Assembly: GCA_020027655.1 (NCBI GenBank)
Contig: JAHKKJ010000175.1
Location: 1 to 7,112 of the forward strand
Origin: Deltaproteobacteria bacterium
GTDB lineage: Bacteria; Desulfobacterota; Binatia; UBA9968
DNA length: 7,112 bases
Reading direction: 5' to 3'
Part shown: positions 4,266 to 7,112 of the stretch, piece by piece
Layout: each line of letters begins with the position of its first letter
How positions within the stretch are numbered: position 1 is the first letter of the stretch
The notes under the pieces: generated by a model
The model's input: the letters and a program-made list of their open reading frames with translations, nothing else
Database searches by the model: none
Told to the model about the DNA's origin: nothing
Program-made: the position numbers and the translations under genes

Positions 4266-4397
4266 TGCTTCGGGCACGAATTGTTATTGACGCAACGTGG
4301 GTTTCTCGATATGGCCTAACTGTTTGCCACGGCGTGCCACCGTACTGCAACCCTCGCATCCGCTTTTTTGTGACACCAGAAGGAGCGATCTAATCCA
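4266..4397 (+). promoter_or_regulatory. gltB leader region with direct repeat and weak promoter candidate
   Basis: A poor promoter match is TTGACG (4287-4292) with TATGGC (4310-4315) at 17 bases. Downstream, TGCCACGG (4325-4332) and TGCCACCG (4335-4342) form a direct repeat with a 10-base period, so the two copies would sit on the same DNA face; this could be a regulator site. The T run at 4364-4369 lacks a stem before it and is not a terminator, so read-through from the Lrp-type gene into gltB is possible. Confidence 0.3.
4378..4385 (+). promoter_or_regulatory. Ribosome binding site that selects the GTG start of gltB
   Basis: AGAAGGAG ends 12 bases before the GTG at 4398-4400 and 27 bases before the next in-frame start, an ATG at 4413. 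A stop (TGA, 4371-4373) blocks any earlier start. The spacing is a little long but supports GTG over ATG. Confidence 0.6.
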
Positions 4398-7112
4398 GTG
4401 AAGAATACGAATATGGAGAGCGCCAACTTCCCTCCCAAACAGGGTCTTTATGATCCGAGGTTTGAACACGATGCCTGTGGCGTTGGATTCATCGTCAATA
4501 TCAAGGGTGAGAAGTCCCATAAAATCGTCGAGCAGGCGCTGACGGTGTTGCAAAATCTCGATCACCGCGGGGCCTGTGGTTGCGAAGAAAATACGGGTGA
4601 CGGTGCGGGACTCTTGCTTCAAGTGCCTCACGCTTTCTTCCAAGACGCTTGCGAGGGACTCGGATTCAAGCTGCCTGATCCGGGCGAATACGGCGTTGGC
4701 ATGCTCTTTCTACCGGACAATCGCAATCAACGACGGCAATTTGAAAAGATTCTTGAGGAAATCATAGCCAGCGAGGGGCAGCGTCTTCTTGGCTGGCGCA
4801 AGGTGCCCACGGATAATTTGTATCTGGGCGAGACGGCCAAATCCTACGAGCCGTTCGTCCGGCAGGTATTCATCGGCCGAGGCGAAGGTATCGAGGACGA
4901 CCTCGCATTTGAGCGTAAGCTTTATGTCATTCGGCGCCGGGCAGAGAATGCGATTCGTTATGCCCGACTGCCGGGTGGAGATTTCTTTTACATTCCAAGT
5001 TTCTCCTGCAGGACAATTATCTATAAGGGGATGTTGACACCCAGACAGGTGATCACTTTCTATCCGGATCTTTCGGATCCATCGGTGGAGTCTGCCATCG
5101 CGGTTGTCCACTCCCGTTTCAGCACCAATACGTTCCCTAGCTGGGGACGTGCGCATCCCTATCGGTATCTCATCCACAACGGCGAGATCAACACGCTTCG
5201 CGGCAACGAGAACTGGGCGCACGCGCGCCAGGGGATGCTGGCATCGGAGCTATTTGGTGATGATCTGAAAAAGGTCTTCCCCATCATCCAAGAGGACGGT
5301 AGCGATTCAGCGAAATTCGACAATTGTCTTGAGTTCTTGGCATTGAGCGGGCGCTCTCTCCCCCACGCGGTCATGATGATGATCCCGGAGCCGTGGGAAA
5401 ATCATGAGAGCATGGACGAGAAAAAGCGGGCCTTTTACGAATATCATAGCAGTCTGATGGAGCCGTGGGACGGTCCCGCATCGATCGCTTTTACCGACGG
5501 TACGGTCGTGGGTGCCGTGCTGGATCGTAACGGCTTGCGTCCATCGCGCTATTACGTCACTAAGGACGATCTCGTTATTATGGCTTCGGAGGTCGGCGTG
5601 CTCGATGTGCCGCCGGAACGCGTTTTGGAAAAGCGGCGTTTGCAGCCCGGTCGCATGTTCCTAGTCGACACCAGTGAAGGGCGCATCATCACTGACGAAG
5701 AGATAAAGCAAGAGATGGCGGCGGCTCAGCCCTACAGGAAGTGGTTAAAGGAAAACCTGGTTCACTTCGACGCGCTTCCCAACGTCTCGGAGCAACAGCC
5801 CACGCCAAATCATCAAGCGACCCTGCAGCGTTTACAGACTTTCGGTTACAACTTCGAAGATCTCCGCATCAACATCGGACCGATGGCACAAAATGGTATT
5901 CAACCCGTCGGCTCAATGGGCACGGATACTCCATTGGCGGTTTTGTCCGATCAACCGCAGTTGCTTTACAATTATTTCAAACAGCTTTTCGCGCAAGTGA
6001 CCAATCCGCCCATCGATCCCATTCGTGAAGAGTTGATTACCTCAACGACGCTGACACTGGGTTCGGAAGGCAATTTGGTCGCTCCCAAGCCGGAAAGCTG
6101 TCGCCAGCTTAGGCTTCCCGATCCCATTCTGAAAAACTCAGATATGGAGAAGTTGCGCAAGATCGATATGCCGGGAATCAAGTCGCTTACGCTACCGATT
6201 CTTTTCAATCCGAACGAAGGCAAGGCAGGTTTGGAGCGGGCCTTGGAGGGATTGTTTAAAGCCGCGGACCAAGCGATTGCGGACGGCACCACGATCTTGA
6301 TCCTCTCCGATAAAGGTGTTGACCGAACCCACGCGCCGATCCCGGCTCTACTGGCGTCGTCCGGATTGCATCATCACCTCATCCGCCGCGGCACGCGCAC
6401 CCGAGTGGGGTTGGTGCTGGAATCGGGAGAACCCCGGGAAGTGCATCATTTCTGTCTTTTGGTCGGCTACGGAATGCAAGCCATCAACCCTTACCTGGCC
6501 TACGAGTGTCTCAACGACATGATCCACGAAGGCATGCTGAAAGGCATTACGTATCACGAGGCGATCAAGGGTTACGACAAAGCCATCTATAAAGGCGTCG
6601 TAAAAGTCATGGCGAAGATGGGGATTTCTACGATCAAGTCCTATTGCGGCGCGCAAATTTTCGAAGCCGTGGGGCTCGGTCAAGAGCTGGTGGATAAGTA
6701 CTTTACCTGGACACCGTCTCGCGTCGGCGGCATCGGCTTAGAAGAAATCGCGCGGGAAGCGCAACAGCAACATGCCAAGGCCTTTCCGACCTATCCGTTG
6801 AACGGCCATACACTGGAAGCCTACGGTCAATATCAGTATCGCAAGGACGGTGAGTTGCATCTTTTCAATCCGCGGACGATCCATCTGCTGCAGAAAGCCT
6901 GCCGTATCAACGACTACAAAACGTTTAAGGAATACGCCCAGCTTATCGATGGTCAGTCCGAGCGCCTGGCGACGTTGCGTGGCCTGATGGAACTAAAATA
7001 CGCCTCCAAGCCGATTCCAATTGACGAAGTGGAGCCGGTGGATGCGATCGTAAAACGCTTCAAGACCGGCGCCATGTCCTACGGCTCGATAAGCAAAGAG
7101 GCGCACGAAGCC
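4398..7112 (+). CDS. gltB: Glutamate synthase (GOGAT) large subunit, N-terminal 905 codons (partial at right edge)
   Basis: GltB makes glutamate from glutamine and 2-oxoglutarate; ammonia is released in the N-terminal amidotransferase domain and tunnelled to an FMN site. The frame is open to the window end. The class II glutaminase starts at Cys27 (HDACGVGFIV), the expected N-terminal nucleophile after removal of a 26-residue propeptide. Its other landmarks are HSRFSTNTFPSWGRAHPYR (from 238), HNGEINT (260-266, with the oxyanion Asn) and DRNGLRPSRY (376-385). The central domain covers about 480-780 (SMGTDTPLAVLS at 506-517, PYLAYE at 698-703). The FMN synthase domain begins with TGAMSYGSISKEAHEA (890-905); the 3Fe-4S cysteines and C-terminal beta-helix lie beyond the edge. 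Family members are about 1,500 residues. No frameshift or lost key residue. It follows an Lrp-type regulator. Whether gltD is next cannot be seen. Confidence 0.97.
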   Translation, partial: MKNTNMESANFPPKQGLYDPRFEHDACGVGFIVNIKGEKSHKIVEQALTVLQNLDHRGACGCEENTGDGAGLLLQVPHAFFQDACEGLGFKLPDPGEYGVGMLFLPDNRNQRRQFEKILEEIIASEGQRLLGWRKVPTDNLYLGETAKSYEPFVRQVFIGRGEGIEDDLAFERKLYVIRRRAENAIRYARLPGGDFFYIPSFSCRTIIYKGMLTPRQVITFYPDLSDPSVESAIAVVHSRFSTNTFPSWGRAHPYRYLIHNGEINTLRGNENWAHARQGMLASELFGDDLKKVFPIIQEDGSDSAKFDNCLEFLALSGRSLPHAVMMMIPEPWENHESMDEKKRAFYEYHSSLMEPWDGPASIAFTDGTVVGAVLDRNGLRPSRYYVTKDDLVIMASEVGVLDVPPERVLEKRRLQPGRMFLVDTSEGRIITDEEIKQEMAAAQPYRKWLKENLVHFDALPNVSEQQPTPNHQATLQRLQTFGYNFEDLRINIGPMAQNGIQPVGSMGTDTPLAVLSDQPQLLYNYFKQLFAQVTNPPIDPIREELITSTTLTLGSEGNLVAPKPESCRQLRLPDPILKNSDMEKLRKIDMPGIKSLTLPILFNPNEGKAGLERALEGLFKAADQAIADGTTILILSDKGVDRTHAPIPALLASSGLHHHLIRRGTRTRVGLVLESGEPREVHHFCLLVGYGMQAINPYLAYECLNDMIHEGMLKGITYHEAIKGYDKAIYKGVVKVMAKMGISTIKSYCGAQIFEAVGLGQELVDKYFTWTPSRVGGIGLEEIAREAQQQHAKAFPTYPLNGHTLEAYGQYQYRKDGELHLFNPRTIHLLQKACRINDYKTFKEYAQLIDGQSERLATLRGLMELKYASKPIPIDEVEPVDAIVKRFKTGAMSYGSISKEAHEA

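Noticed and set aside
4350..4370. T run before gltB as a terminator of the Lrp-type gene
   Set aside because: No stable stem precedes the six Ts.
4413..4415. ATG as the gltB start
   Set aside because: It is 27 bases from the only Shine-Dalgarno, whereas the in-frame GTG at 4398 is 12 bases away; the choice affects only five propeptide residues.

Overview
This window looks like a bacterial chromosome with mid-range GC. It joins a mobile-element edge and a gene-poor accessory stretch (about 1-2250) to a conserved nitrogen-metabolism locus (about 2250-7112). The lineage cannot be fixed from the sequence. The gltB, Lrp-type and double-CBS genes are of kinds common in Gram-negative and deep-branching phyla (Proteobacteria, Nitrospirota and NC10 types are all possible), and no marker gene settles it.

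Left edge (1-546): the 5' end of an IS21-family istA gene reads leftward out of the window. Behind it lies a terminal array of four 22-23 bp transposase-site repeats, and the likely element tip is near 398. Just beyond the tip, a rightward reading frame (400-501) ends one base before a strong rightward intrinsic terminator (502-546). This suggests that the element inserted into, and cut off, a rightward transcription unit.

Accessory stretch (551-2247): there are no ordinary-sized genes, but several very small ones are easy to miss. On the minus strand are an 87-residue protein (551-814), a short basic peptide just upstream of it (861-956), and a 57-residue Cys/His protein resembling a zinc ribbon (1225-1398) with its own promoter candidate. 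On the plus strand is a 43-residue single-membrane-segment protein with an excellent ribosome binding site (1724-1855). The rest is intergenic, with palindromes and a possible gene remnant on the minus strand (2076-2213).

Conserved stretch (2248-7112, all plus strand): a TPR-repeat protein; a two-CBS-domain protein with a promoter and an overlapping inverted repeat; an Lrp/AsnC-family regulator that starts at TTG and has a promoter plus a 12-bp palindrome at its presumed start site; and, 132 bases downstream, the N-terminal 905 codons of glutamate synthase large subunit (gltB), which runs off the right edge. An Lrp-type regulator next to gltB fits amino-acid-responsive control of the GS-GOGAT nitrogen-assimilation route, as known for Lrp and gltBD in E. 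coli. The CBS protein may sense adenine nucleotides, but nothing in the sequence ties it directly to this pathway.

No tRNA, rRNA, CRISPR array or defence system was recognised. The most interesting material is the set of micro-proteins at 0.55-1.86 kb, the IS-truncated unit, and the regulatory palindromes upstream of the CBS and Lrp genes.
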